Positions 10,269 to 20,889 of a DNA stretch of 64,000 nt are shown here, one piece after another. Made by a program: the position numbers and the translations under genes. Source of the DNA: Strigamia acuminata (lineage: Eukaryota; Arthropoda; Chilopoda; Geophilomorpha; Linotaeniidae); assembly GCA_949358305.1 (NCBI GenBank), contig OX442324.1, positions 7,353,601-7,417,600 of the forward strand. The letters run 5' to 3'. Below the pieces are notes generated by a model, which saw nothing but the letters and a program-made list of their open reading frames with translations, had not been told where the DNA came from and ran no database searches. How positions within the stretch are numbered: the first letter of the stretch is position 1; each line of letters opens with the position of its first letter.

Positions 10269-11597
10269 GTTTTCCTCTTCTTGTTGACCTTGTTGTGGGT
10301 TCTGCTTAGGATTAGGGTTAGTTTTACCACCCCCTTGTGTCCTTTTCTTCTTAAACCACCTTTTGTTGTTTGGGTTCCCTCTATTCTCTTGAGGTTGTTG
10401 CTCCTGTGGCGCTGATGTGTTATGTTCACAACCATAACGATGCCAACATCCACATGAACGCGTTGTTGTCGGACTGCTATTTGACCGTTGTCTACCTCTG
10501 TTATATCTACCTCTAAAGTTCTGTCCGCGCTGCGATGCTGGAATATACCACTCGCCTTGTATGAATAATGGAACCGATTGTTGTGGCTCTACTGACTCAC
10601 TTACGAGCTTTTGCTGTTTTAATTTAATATTTTCAGCTAATAACTCGGCGTAGCTTACTGGGGATCCCCCTATTCCAGACAGTATACCTGTTGTCGTAGG
10701 GTTCACCTTTTCATCTACAACTTTTTTGAACATTGTGAGCAGTAGATCCGCTGGTTCTTCTGTTTTGTGACTTTCATACAATTTAAGTCTCTGTTCCATT
10801 TCTTCTAACGTCGATGGAAATACTGTTATCATCATCTTCTGCATTGCAGGCTTCAAACCTTGGTAAACATAATTTATTTTCTGAATTTCAGTCATTTCTG
10901 GTAGAATAAACGCACATTCGGCCAAGACTTTCTTCATGAAGGCATCTGCTGTACCCTCTTTATGTTTCATGAAGTGGAGAGTATTGTAAACATTTTCTTG
11001 GCTTCTTCTAAATTTTTTCTCGATCTGTGGTTTCCAATCCGTCCATTTCCATGTCGGATTCTTCTTTAGTTGTTCCACAAACCATGCCAATCCATCAGTC
11101 TTTAAGGCTAATGCTAGATGTTTTACCCTCTCATCATCTGTTCCTATTGTAGCTTCATATGCCACAAGCCATTGGTCGATGTTGCCCTTTTCTGTATCAT
11201 AAGTGACAACAGGTCGCTTCTGCACTACCAAACTCTTCAATAAGTCGGTCAATACGTCCGTTGGAGTCTGTGATGATGTCATTTTTGGAAAATTTGGTTC
11301 AATTGGTGTTGGAACTGGTTTAGTCTTTACTGGTGTAAATGTCTTTATTATTTCTTCTAAACCTTTTTGTGGAATTAATTTTATTAACGGAGTAGCGAAA
11401 TCCAACTTCTGTAGGATTGATTGAGGTTGAGATCGGACTTCTCTATCTTCCTTCTGAGGTTCAGTGTCAGATTCAGATCCAGTGTTCCTTTTCTTTCTAG
11501 TAGCGATAAATTTCAAATCCGGTTCGGGCAATTCCCAATTTTGTAAATCTTGAAGATTATCCGTATTGAACTGCGACAATTTTATTGGCTTAGCCAC
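10266..11597 (-). CDS. Gypsy-C Gag
   Basis: 443 codons on the minus strand. The middle (about residues 130-280) has the retrotransposon Gag capsid pattern (WKPQIEKKFRRS, then a tryptophan- and leucine-rich helical region). The C-terminal part is Arg/Gly/Asn-rich and has an unusual Cys/His cluster (CGCWHRYGCEH) instead of a standard CCHC knuckle. The first codon of the open frame is GTG; the first ATG in frame is at 11282, codon 106, and an in-frame TAA lies just upstream of 11597. So either translation starts at 11282, or a non-AUG or spliced start is used, or the ATG has been lost. Confidence 0.8.
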   Translation of the reverse strand: MAKPIKLSQFNTDNLQDLQNWELPEPDLKFIATRKKRNTGSESDTEPQKEDREVRSQPQSILQKLDFATPLIKLIPQKGLEEIIKTFTPVKTKPVPTPIEPNFPKMTSSQTPTDVLTDLLKSLVVQKRPVVTYDTEKGNIDQWLVAYEATIGTDDERVKHLALALKTDGLAWFVEQLKKNPTWKWTDWKPQIEKKFRRSQENVYNTLHFMKHKEGTADAFMKKVLAECAFILPEMTEIQKINYVYQGLKPAMQKMMITVFPSTLEEMEQRLKLYESHKTEEPADLLLTMFKKVVDEKVNPTTTGILSGIGGSPVSYAELLAENIKLKQQKLVSESVEPQQSVPLFIQGEWYIPASQRGQNFRGRYNRGRQRSNSSPTTTRSCGCWHRYGCEHNTSAPQEQQPQENRGNPNNKRWFKKKRTQGGGKTNPNPKQNPQQGQQEEEN

Positions 11598-12126
11598 ACT
11601 AAAGCCTTTATATTGCGCTTTTTATCACTTTCACTAGCACTGATTCACTTTCTAAACACTGAATACACTAACACGAATTCATTACCTGAAAACTTAAAGT
11701 GTTATTAGCATATAATACATAAATATTACACTCAAAATTACAAAGAAAATAAACCATCAATAACATTTCAAAACAATTTGTTCAATTCCTATAAATTCAC
11801 AAAATTTCCTGTAAATAAATATCAAAATTAGTATTTATACACTATATATTTTATTTATTCTAAATATAACAATTGTAAATCAATTTATTAATCCCTAATA
11901 AACAATTAAACTCTATTTTCATTTCCAAAATGCAAATTATTTCACACAATGACATTAAATATTCAAGCTGTGACTTCACTTATCTTTACTAACTCTGAGT
12001 CATTCAAGATAATTGCTATAAAATCAGCAATTTTCAAGTTTTTATTTCTAGATTTTTATTAAATTATTTTGGCAATTTTAATCCAATTTTAATGGGATTT
12101 TAAATCTAAACGGGCTACAATCGAGA
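11598..12126 (-). other. Gypsy-C 5' untranslated region
   Basis: AT-rich, about 530 bases between PBS and gag frame on the minus strand. I see no open frame or RNA structure of note. Confidence 0.6.
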
Positions 12127-12140
12127 CCGCATCTCCACCA
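12127..12140 (-). other. Gypsy-C primer-binding site, tRNA-Ala
   Basis: On the minus strand TGGTGGAGATGCGG follows the 5' LTR after two bases and matches the 3' end of an animal tRNA-Ala (ending CCGCATCTCCA plus CCA). Confidence 0.65.
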
Positions 12141-12142
12141 GT

Positions 12143-12635
12143 TGTTACGTGGCTAAATGGGGATTGATTTAGTCCTACGTGACATGAATTCACTCAAGAA
12201 TGACACAGGGTTTTATATGTAAAATGCCTGTTGGCTTTATTGTTCAAAGTCGGACATTTACTAATGTAAATGTTCGGTCATCAGCTCTTATTACATTTGT
12301 TCATTTATTAAACCTAAAACACATAAATGGTTCATTCAAATCAAATAAGGATGATGCTGTTGTTTATTCAATTCAGTTTAGGAAACCTAGTCCTGCCTGA
12401 CCGTCAACCGGCTGGCAGTAGTAGGTGAAGGTAACAGTTTGAGACTCAAAAGAGATCTGAGCTCTCTGGCTTAATCAACTCACTAAGTAAACTCCTATTC
12501 CCCCTATTAACTAAGTTGAACGGTCTGTGCATCTAATTAGGTGCACAGCGCCGTCTAGTGAGAATTCATTGCATTAAATGCCTAAACAGAGCGAGCAGAG
12601 CCAGCCGATACACGGTACGGCTCTACCGCGTAACA
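12143..12635 (-). repeat. Gypsy-C 5' LTR
   Basis: 493 bp; no difference from the 3' LTR was seen by eye. Followed on the right by the ATAT target duplication. Confidence 0.92.
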
Positions 12636-12903
12636 ATATACATGGTGTCGAGGCTATTCGCCGTCGCCCTAAAAGTAGAACAAATCAACCCGATGGAAAG
12701 GTTCATTTATTCTTTACAAAGTAAAGTAATAAATGAAACAAACGCCAGCATTAACAATAGATAATGCACCGGAGGAAAATAACCGATAAACAACTAAAGC
12801 AGACGACAATTCGAAATCCACTGCAAAACACGAACCAACTGAAGTATTAAACTCGTATTGCTACGACCAGAAGCAGTTGGCTCCCAATTCCGCGACAATA
12901 AGC
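12636..12903 (-). repeat. Copia-F 3' LTR, middle segment
   Basis: This is LTR sequence between the Gypsy-C and Copia-E insertions. It includes minus-strand GTAAAGAATAAA near 12705-12720, similar to the Copia-G LTR. It ends with TAAGC (12899-12903), the Copia-E target duplication. The general arrangement resembles 61740-62060 in Copia-G. Confidence 0.5.
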
Positions 12904-13763
12904 TGTAGGACACTCGCCAAAATATTCATAAACGCAGTGGAAATAATAAAATACCCGATATATGAATGTCCTATCCAATAAATCGTCAAACGTCGGGCGG
13001 CGCGTCGTTAGGCTTTCCGGCGATGCGTATGCTCGGCGTCGTTCGCGTTGTGGAAACGTTTGCTCCTCGGGACGTGTATTCAACGTGAAATAAAACGAAA
13101 ATAAATATAAAGTTTTGTAAAATAAATGTACTCACATGTGATAATGTTATATTATCACATATTAACCAATGTGAAACCAATGTCTGGGTTTCACAATCCA
13201 AGCTGTGTTCAAATGTAGTTGAATCTTAAATGTAATGTCCAAAACTGTTAGTTTTCCATGCCTAGAAAATAGGTGAAGTTGGTCCAATCTGGGCCTATTT
13301 TCATGAATGTATAATGAGGTGTTTTAGCAGAAGAAAAACACACGTACACGGTTGCAAACTAAAACAGAATGAATGACTTTTATTCTGGTGACGTCATTGA
13401 ATTTACACACAGTACAAATCTTATGACAAAACGGAAAAGATAATAAATAAAGATACAATCTCTCACCACGATGATGTCATTGCTTTGACATCATCACCAC
13501 AGACTAACACGTTACGAGAACATTAACACATTGCGTGTGGCGCCCTCGTACCGCATACAAGCAACAACACTATAACATTTTACATCAAATAAGCCGAAAT
13601 TCATCCAGTTTATACAATAAACGATCAACATATATCAAACCATTTACTGATACAAATATGCTTTCACAATTTCGACTTAAGACTCTAAATTCTCGTATTT
13701 AAACAATGTTATACAATTCAATTATCAGATTTTAACGTCTAACAATTATCTCTTTATGTAACA
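12904..13763 (-). repeat. Copia-E 3' LTR
   Basis: 860 bp, TG...CA. On its inner side, 13764-13780 holds the purine-rich tract (AAGGAGGTGAT on the minus strand). It contains a TGACGTCA-like element near 13390 and AATAAA on the minus strand near 13380. Confidence 0.93.
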
Positions 13764-13798
13764 ATCACCTCCTTAAATGTTACACGTTATATCTTGAT

Positions 13799-16700
13799 TC
13801 AAACATCCAACATATCTGCACACAAGTCTTTTAACCGGTCCTGAGGCAGCCACTTTGTGAACAAATCTGCTAAATTCCATTTTGTCGGAATTTTCTCAAT
13901 TGAGAAATACTCTTTCTCGAACCAGTCTCTTAAGAAGCAATAGCGTATTCGGATATGTTTAGTTTTAGAATTTTCAAGATCATTTTTCACAAATTGTATC
14001 GATGACAACGAATCCGAATACACTATTGGCATATTAATATAATCAAAAAGCACACAACTTTCGAATATGCTGGATAGCCAATATCCTTCCTGGACGGCGT
14101 GAACTAGCGCCAAATATTCCGCCTCCATAGTACTGCACGCCACGGAACTTTGTTTCCGACAACCCCAACTAATGAGGGCGTCGCCCATAAACAATGCAAA
14201 CCCCCCAAAACTCTTGCAGTGATGGAGATCCGTCGCCCAGGAAGCATCGGTGTAAATGCGCAAATCCGTATTAACGCATTTCGATAAATTAACACAATAA
14301 TTTTTCGTATTCACAACGTATTGAGCAATTTGTACAAGAGCCTTGACGTGTTTCTGAGTGTAGCTTGTGTTAAATTGGGACATATATATTGTGGAATATA
14401 AAATGTCCGGCCTTGTCCTGGACGCGAGGAACATCAAACTCCCGACCAGCGATCGATATGGGAAGTCTGAGTTTGGATCAACTTCTTTAACATTGTGATT
14501 AAACGTTGACCCGGCTGCAATGGGAACTCTCACTTTCGTATTTTGAGTCAAGTTGAATTTCACAGCCAACTTATCTATGAAATGCTTCTGGTGGAGGCAT
14601 ACCTTCCCATTCTCACGATAAAATTTCACACCTAGCAATTTTGTGATCCGACCCAAGTTCACAATGTTGAATTTTTGTTTAATGAGGTCAATTAGGGCGC
14701 TCTGGGTTTCTACATCTTTTGCAAACAAAATCATGTCGTCCACGTATATCAAGAGGACGGCACTGCGATCAAAAGTGTAAACGCAATTGCATCCAATCAC
14801 TTTGGTGAAACCCAAATCCAGCAGACTGGTATTTAACTCCTCGAACCACATCCTGCCGGATTGGTGTAATCCGTACAATGATTTGTACAGGAGCCAAACA
14901 TTGTCTGTTCCAGGTGTTACGAAACCCTGCGGGATTTCCATGTGGATTGGGCAGTCCAGCTTGCCGTACAAGTACGCGCATTTCACGTCCAGATGGGCGT
15001 CCACCCAACCACGCAAGATCACCAATAAGCAGAAGAACAGTCGAATTAATGTAAAATTTACGACTGGCGAAAACACTTCTGTGTAATCAACCCCTTGTGT
15101 CTGCCTAAAACCTTGTGCTACAATTCTCGCACGATATCTGACGATATTGCCATCTTCGTCTGGTTTCAACTTGTATACCCATTTGTGACCCAAGACCTTG
15201 GCCTTTGGTCGCGGCACCTCCTCGTACACTTCTCTTTCTTGTAATGTTTCAATCTCCTCTTCCATCGCCTCTCTCCATTCTTTAGATTGAGGCGAGGAAG
15301 TCGCCTCCTCGTATGTTTTGGGCTGCGTGACAGCACAATACACGCTGATGGGAGGTGTCGTCGCTGTGAGGACCGTTTCCATTGGTTCCTCATCAGACGA
15401 TTGTTCGATTGTATTGATTGGCTCCTTCACTGGGGTGAAATCGAATTTTAAAGGATTGTAGAAGATTCTATTCCCCCTGCAGAAAGCCTCGACTTCTTTC
15501 TTTGTCTTCAACGGCCCTGTCCCGTCTGGTGCGTAAAACAGCACATCAATTCTCCCAGCTGTAACACCTCCTTGCCTGGTCACTTGCTCCCTATCCCACC
15601 CATCTGCATCTGTGGTTCGGGTGGCAATTCGAGGTTTCTTAGCTTTTGCCCCACCTTGGACTGGCTGTGTGGGGATAGGCGCTTGGGCTATTGGTCCCAC
15701 TTGTGGTGGAACCTGCGCATGGGGTGCTGAAGCTTTACGCATAACGGGGGGCGAACCCGGTGGTGTAGTGGGTGGCATCGGATCATGGAATTCCTGTTGA
15801 TACAACCCACTCTCATCCGAATCGTAACCATTTGTATCCAAATCTGGTTGTTGAACATTCATGTCCACAGCATTAAAGGACTTCCAGTCCCTGGACTCAT
15901 CAATGACTAAATGTTTTGTTTCGACCACCTCATTTGTAATTGGATTCCAAACCCTATAACCCCTTGTAGTGAATGCATACCCAACCAGTATGCCCTTCCA
16001 TGCTCTTGAGTCGAGTTTGCTATCTCTTTTGGGTTTGGGAATATGTACGAAACATAACGAGCCAATTGCACGTAAATGCTTCACTGCCATGCTTCTCTGT
16101 CTGAATTTAATGTAAGGAATTTGTCCCTTCGCAAATAAATGTGGATATCTGTTCTTTAAATAAATGTAGCTGACAGCCAATTCTGCCCACAAAATCCACG
16201 GCAAATTTGTATCCTCAATTATTGCGCGCACATTGTTTAATATTGAGCGGTTTAATCGCTCCGCAACACCGTTCATTTGTGCTGAGTACGGGTTTGTCCT
16301 TTGGGCACCAATGCCCTTCTGCTGGAGAAAAGAATCGAATTCTTTGCTACAAAACTCCCCACCCCGATCTGTTCTGATTTCATGTACTTTTCTGTTCGAG
16401 CGGCGCTCAATGCGTGCCAAGAAAGTTTTGAAAGTTGGAAAGGCCTCGTCCTTCGTTTTCATAGGATAAACCCACGAGAATCGCGTTGCATCATCAACAA
16501 TGCACAACAGATAACGTGCACCACCCAGTGATGTTGTGGGGTTGGGCCCCCACACGTCTATATGCAACAATTCAAGCGGTTCCCCACGCTCGCGATCATC
16601 TCTAACTTTGTAATTAGCACGGGTTGATTTTGCAATCCTGCATGAATCGCACGCAAAATTGTTTAGATTTCCTGTGAAATCTAATCCCGTGGTCTCCTCA

Positions 16701-17764
16701 CTTTTCAACAACGTGGCTAGCCCCTGAACATGCATGTGGGCAAAACGCTTATGCCACGTGTCGACAGAAACTGCAAAACTTTGCACAACAGGTGCAGGTT
16801 GTTGGGAAACAATTTCATAACTTGGACTCTTGCTCTGTAATTGCTCAATTCGTTTTACATCTTTCTGTACAATCAATGGAGAAACTTGGGTAACATTTTG
16901 AGAAACTGAATTCAAATTATTAACAATGGCATTTGTCATATTCTCATTCATTTGAACTTTTCCTTGGACACGATACAATCCATCTGACTGCCTGTTTGCT
17001 AACAATAAACACTCCTTGTTATTTTGTAAATACACTCTCAACACACCATTGTATATGTGTTGATTGAATCCAGCTTCATCAATTTTCCCACTTGAAATCA
17101 AATTGCGTTTGAAACCCTCGACAAAATACACATTTATTAAGTCCACATGGTTGTGGATTCCATTTGCAATTGTGCTGATGCATACAGCACCACAGCCAGT
17201 AATACTAGCTGTGCCCTGACCCAATTGTAATTTTGTAGGAGGTAATGACTTGAAAGTCTGGAAATATTCCAATTTCCCGCATACGTGATCTGATGCACCG
17301 GAATCCACAAACCATGCGTCCTCATCACAAACTTTTTCAATTGATTTTGACACACTTTCCCCCAAAAACGACGCATAAAATGCTCCACGTAAACCCTTGC
17401 CTCGTTGGGGCTGTCCGCGCCCTTTGCCACGTCCACGAGTGTTGTCCTGTTGTTTTGTATTTGGCATTTGACAGTTCCGTGCAATATGTCCCTTTTCGTG
17501 GCAATTGTAACATAAAATATTGGAAAAGTTGCTCTTACCTCCTTTGTTGTCTTGTTTCCTCGATCCTTGTTGATTGTTGGAAGCACTGACACTGAGAGCA
17601 CTGGATTCCATCGTTGGAGAACTCGTTCCTGTCGTGTATCGACGACGTGCACTCTCGGCAAGCAATGCCGCGGAAACTTTATCAAACGTGAAGTCCCCGT
17701 CACTCCACTGGTAAATAGCCTGCACTTGATGTTCGTAGTCTTTACGAATTCTATTTATTAAAGT
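13799..17764 (-). pseudogene. Copia-E gag C-terminus and pol: protease, integrase, RT, RNase H
   Basis: The open frame continues in phase after a TAA at 17765-17767 in the capsid domain and runs more than 1300 codons. Counting from 17725: CCHC knuckle at residues 72-85 (CYNCHEKGHIARNC), protease Asp-Ser-Gly-Ala at 141-144, a pre-integrase CxxC region, integrase with HIDVWGP, TDRGGEF and AERLNRS, then reverse transcriptase with RARIVAQGF and YVDD at 994-997 (nt 14735-14746), and RNase H with YTDASWA, STMEAEY and KTKHIRIRY. It ends 35 bases before the 3' LTR. Apart from the single stop it looks intact, and the second duplicate is the same. Confidence 0.93.
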
Positions 17765-18229
17765 TTAGGCTTTTACTTTGTCATTCGGCTCTTGTTTTAT
17801 TGATTTCAATTCGTCGGCTGCCAATTCGACACGTGTGATGAACGTATCGACTTCCTCTTTATCGCCGCAACGAATCGTGTAAAAATCCTCGAGAATCTTT
17901 GCATTTCTCGCGACTGACGTGGGTTCGTGAAGCTTTTTGAGGTAATCCCACACCTCCTTCGATGTGTCCAGCTTTAACAGCGACGGTTTCAGTCTGGTCG
18001 CGACGCTGTTGCACAAAATCCCACGTGCACGAGCTTTCCGCTTCTCGTATTTAGCCAAGTCCGTAGCCGACGTTCCATCCGGCGGTGCTTTTATGGTCCC
18101 GTCGTGGAAACCCCACAGGTTCAGCTCCTGTAGTAACAATTGAATATCCACTTTCCACGTCTCGTAATTCGCTTTATCCAGCGGCGCAATTCCTGCTGCC
18201 GCCGACGCCGTATTTCCTTTCGACGCCAT
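17765..18229 (-). pseudogene. Copia-E Gag N-terminal part (ends at in-frame TAA)
   Basis: ATG at 18229 opens 154 codons of copia Gag: a DUF4219-like start (KANYETWKVDIQLLL) followed by the UBN2-type helical capsid region. TAA then interrupts it about 45 codons before the CCHC knuckle region begins. The leader between PBS and ATG is only 48 bases, very short compared with the other copia elements here. Confidence 0.85.
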
Positions 18230-18277
18230 TTTTCCGCCATATCGTCGCTATTTTCCGTCGATATCGGGTTTTAGCAG

Positions 18278-18295
18278 AACCATCCTCTGCTACCA
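18278..18295 (-). other. Copia-E primer-binding site, tRNA-iMet 3' end
   Basis: TGGTAGCAGAGGATGGTT on the minus strand directly abuts the 5' LTR and is a perfect 18-base match to the initiator-Met complement. Confidence 0.9.
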
Positions 18296-19155
18296 TGTAG
18301 GACACTCGCCAAAATATTCATAAACGCAGTGGAAATAATAAAATACCCGATATATGAATGTCCTATCCAATAAATCGTCAAACGTCGGGCGGCGCGTCGT
18401 TAGGCTTTCCGGCGATGCGTATGCTCGGCGTCGTTCGCGTTGTGGAAACGTTCGCTCCTCGGGACGTGTATTCAACGTGAAATACAACAAAAATAAATAT
18501 AAAGTTTTGTAAAATAAATGTACTCACATGTGATAATGTTATATTATCACATATTAACCAATGTGAAACCAATGTCTGGGTTTCACAATCCAAGCTGTGT
18601 TCAAATGTAGTTGAATCTTAAATGTAATGTCCAAAACTGTTAGTTTTCCACGCCTAGAAAATAGGTGAAGTTGGTTAAATCTGGGCCTATTTTCATGAAT
18701 GTATAATGAGGTGTTTTAGCAGAAGAAAAACACACGTACACGGTTGCAAACTAAAACAGAATGAATGACTTTTATTCTGGTGACGTCATTGAATTTACAC
18801 ACAGTACAAATCTTATGACAAAACGGAAAAGATAATAAATAAAGATACAATCTCTCACCACGATGATGTCATTGCTTTGACATCATCACCACAGACTAAC
18901 ACGTTACGAGAACATTAACACATTGCGTGTGGCGCCCTCGTACCGCATACAAGCAACAACACTATAACATTTTACATCAAATAAGCCGAAATTCATCCAG
19001 TTTATACAATAAACGATCAACATATATCAAACCATTTACTGATACAAATATGCTTTCACAATTTCGACTTAAGACTCTAAATTCTCGTATTTAAACAATG
19101 TTATACAATTCAATTATCAGATTTTAACGTCTAACAATTATCTCTTTATGTAACA
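18296..19155 (-). repeat. Copia-E 5' LTR
   Basis: 860 bp, same length as the 3' LTR, with a few substitutions (for example TTCGCTCC versus TTTGCTCC). Followed by TAAGC. Confidence 0.93.
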
Positions 19156-19160
19156 TAAGC

Positions 19161-19254
19161 AACGCGATACGAATTGCGCCTTTATCGCACTTATCCAGAA
19201 AAGGTGCGACGTTAAACACATTGCGCTGAAATGAAAAGCTGCTTTGACCCAACA
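19161..19254 (-). repeat. Copia-F 3' LTR, inner segment, with adjacent polypurine tract
   Basis: On the minus strand the LTR starts TGTTGGGTC at 19254, like TGTTGGTC in Copia-D and Copia-L. It is preceded by the purine tract TTTAGAGGGGGTTA (19255-19268). Confidence 0.6.
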
Positions 19255-19280
19255 TAACCCCCTCTAAACAACTATTCATT

Positions 19281-19450
19281 TCAATTGAAAATGTGGTCAC
19301 ATAATGAGTCGAGACGTGGGCGAGAAACCCACTTGGTCAAAATTGTAGCAGATGAGAGCGGCGCAATTCGGTTTTTAAACCGAAAGTGGAAGCGAATGGC
19401 GTCGTACGACCCGTACGAACGTGAACGCGAATGCGACGTGACAACTAACG
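19281..19450 (-). pseudogene. Copia-F RNase H C-terminal tail, truncated
   Basis: The last 25 or so codons before the stop at 19281 read ILTKWVSRPRLDSLCDHIF, the characteristic copia RNase H tail (compare the Copia-G tail at 62090-62150). The upstream part is degenerate, and homology stops at 19450, the duplication breakpoint. The open frame then runs by chance into the Gypsy-N gag, giving a chimeric 230-codon frame to 19973. Confidence 0.7.
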
Positions 19451-19973
19451 CTTTCAGTTGGGCAGCTTGCTGCGTCAACCGAATTAGGTGAGATACTTCG
19501 AAGGAAACAACTGCAGGACTCGCCGTAACTCGGGGGGTTATCGGGGTCCCGCCGTCGTTTTTCCGTGGGGTTTGCTTTACGGACGTCTGAGCCGTTGGTG
19601 GCGATGGGTTCGTGCCGACCGTGGCCGTTTTCTTTGGAGTTTCATTCGTCTCCTCGGCCATTAATATCGATACTCGTCCTGGTGACACGTCGTGAATTTC
19701 TTCTCGATTTTCTAGGGCTTCCGTATCGGTATCTTCGAAGGTTTGCATATTCAAGGGAACCCGCTCTCGCTCTGGCCCGTCTAGGGCCGCGAGCGATGCA
19801 GCTTGCTCCTCTTTCTGCGCCTTCGCTCTCCTTTTGTTCGCTCGGGCTTTCGCCTTTGCGGACATTTCAGGGACTGGACCATCCGACCTTAGGTGGTAGT
19901 CGGAGGTCCTTTTTCCCTTCTCGGGCATTCTCTGCTCGGTTTCAGACGCGGATTGTTCATCTTTGTCTGACAT
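19451..19973 (-). pseudogene. Gypsy-N gag N-terminal fragment
   Basis: ATG at 19973 (AAAATGT context) opens about 174 codons of charged, low-complexity protein: acidic Ser/Glu start, Lys/Arg/Ala-rich middle, Pro/Thr-rich end. I recognise no domain. Its position 70-90 bases after a tRNA-Pro PBS marks it as the start of a gypsy gag. It is cut at 19450 by the duplication breakpoint, where the frame fuses to the Copia-F RNase H tail. Confidence 0.55.
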
Positions 19974-20045
19974 TTTCTTTCGGTAATTCTACGATTTGGG
20001 TTATCTTATTGAGAGATCACAAGTTCAGATTTGAGATTTATTTCT

Positions 20046-20065
20046 AAATCCCGGACGGGCCCCCA
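20046..20065 (-). other. Gypsy-N primer-binding site, tRNA-Pro
   Basis: On the minus strand TGGGGGCCCGTCCGGGATTT matches the complement of the tRNA-Pro 3' end at all but one position. It lies two bases inside the LTR end. Confidence 0.8.
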
Positions 20066-20067
20066 CG

Positions 20068-20887
20068 TGTCGCATCCTACTTTGTATAGGTTTAAATAGC
20101 GCTAACGTGTAATACTTTACCTGTGATCAATTATGTAAATACCCAAATGAATACCAAATGTATGTAAATAAACAGGTAATTTATTCACCAGGCTTTATGC
20201 CTTTAAAATACACTCAGTAATAATTCTAGAGTCGACGTGGTCAGCGTCGAACAAAGGATTTCTCAAGATGGCGTCGTCGATTCCGCGTGGTCGGCGGAAC
20301 AAAGGCGGCGTCTCGAATTGTCGTTAATTCGTCACGGATTCGTCTTCACGGACGCGGTGGAATGCTCTTTCGAGTCTTCTATCCGTGCCTGTTGTTTAGG
20401 GTTTTGCTTAGCGTCGCAGAGGCCTCGTCTAGGAACTTTGGGGTTCCCTACAAAGCACTCGGACACTTACTTCGGCGAATAATCGACTGGGCGATTATTC
20501 TGGGTGATTTCACAAGGGCTATTCTCGTGCTTTCGCAGGAATAGCTCGCAAGTGACTTCGTGAGAGTTACAGTTTGCACTTTACTCAGCGATCCTCGATC
20601 AATCCTAACTTGTAGTTGAAGTTGGCCTGACGGTGAGGTAGTTGCTGTGTTCTTGGTGTCGTTTGTGTAAGTTCTGACTTTAGGCGGGAAACACAGCCTT
20701 TTATGCAGTGGGGTGAAGGGCCGGCGATCAACCAATGGGGGCTGACCACCAGCCGCTTCCTCCCCCTCGGGGCACACACCTGCCATGGGGAGGTGGAGCC
20801 AACTCGGGGGGAACGACTCTTCAATCATAGTGACTCAGAGGACAAGTATCCGCCCTGGGGGGACACTTATCCAACTGGGTCACCACA
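20068..20887 (-). repeat. Gypsy-N 5' LTR
   Basis: About 820 bp on the minus strand, starting TGTGGTGACC (right end approximate) and ending TGCGACA at 20068. It includes a CCAAT-type box (20732 region) and a TATA box (GCATAAAAGGC, 20696-20706), spaced as in a Pol II promoter. Confidence 0.65.
20695..20745 (-). promoter_or_regulatory. Gypsy-N LTR promoter: CCAAT and TATA boxes
   Basis: On the minus strand ATTGGTTGATC is followed about 25 bases later by GCATAAAAGG, then GC-rich sequence. The arrangement fits a core promoter driving the Gypsy-N transcript leftwards. Confidence 0.5.
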
Positions 20888-20889
20888 AC

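Larger units (their letters stand above)
8808..12635 (-). mobile_element. Gypsy-C, compact gypsy element with gag and protease only
   Basis: Two 493-bp LTRs with ends TGTTACG...CGTAACA enclose a 2.8-kb interior. The element is flanked by ATAT (8804-8807 and 12636-12639), a four-base duplication. I saw no difference between the two LTRs, which implies recent insertion. The interior encodes gag and protease and stops at the very beginning of the reverse transcriptase region; RT, RNase H and integrase are absent. It would need enzymes from another element. Confidence 0.9.
12904..19155 (-). mobile_element. Copia-E, full-length Ty1/copia retrotransposon
   Basis: 6.25-kb element with two 860-bp LTRs, a five-base duplication TAAGC (12899-12903 and 19156-19160), a PBS that abuts the 5' LTR, and a Gag-Pol frame with one in-frame stop. 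The LTRs differ at about six or seven sites (under 1 percent). It is inserted in the Copia-F LTR. Confidence 0.95.
1..19450. repeat. 19.45-kb direct duplication, copy 1 (left edge cut by window)
   Basis: The whole stretch reads again at 21280-40729 with a constant offset of 21279 and no indel that I noticed. I saw three differences: position 2261 A versus T at 23540, position 3983 G versus A at 25262 (Arg to His in Copia-A gag), and position 12768 A versus G at 34047. The copies diverge abruptly after 19450. The left limit is unknown because the window starts inside the copy. This could be a real segmental duplication or an unresolved haplotype or repeat path in the assembly. Confidence 0.95.

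Noticed and set aside
13480-13560. CRISPR-like or satellite repeats in the Copia-E LTR (TGACATCATC and similar words)
   Set aside because: Only two or three short words recur, with no regular spacing; the stretch is part of the 860-bp LTR.
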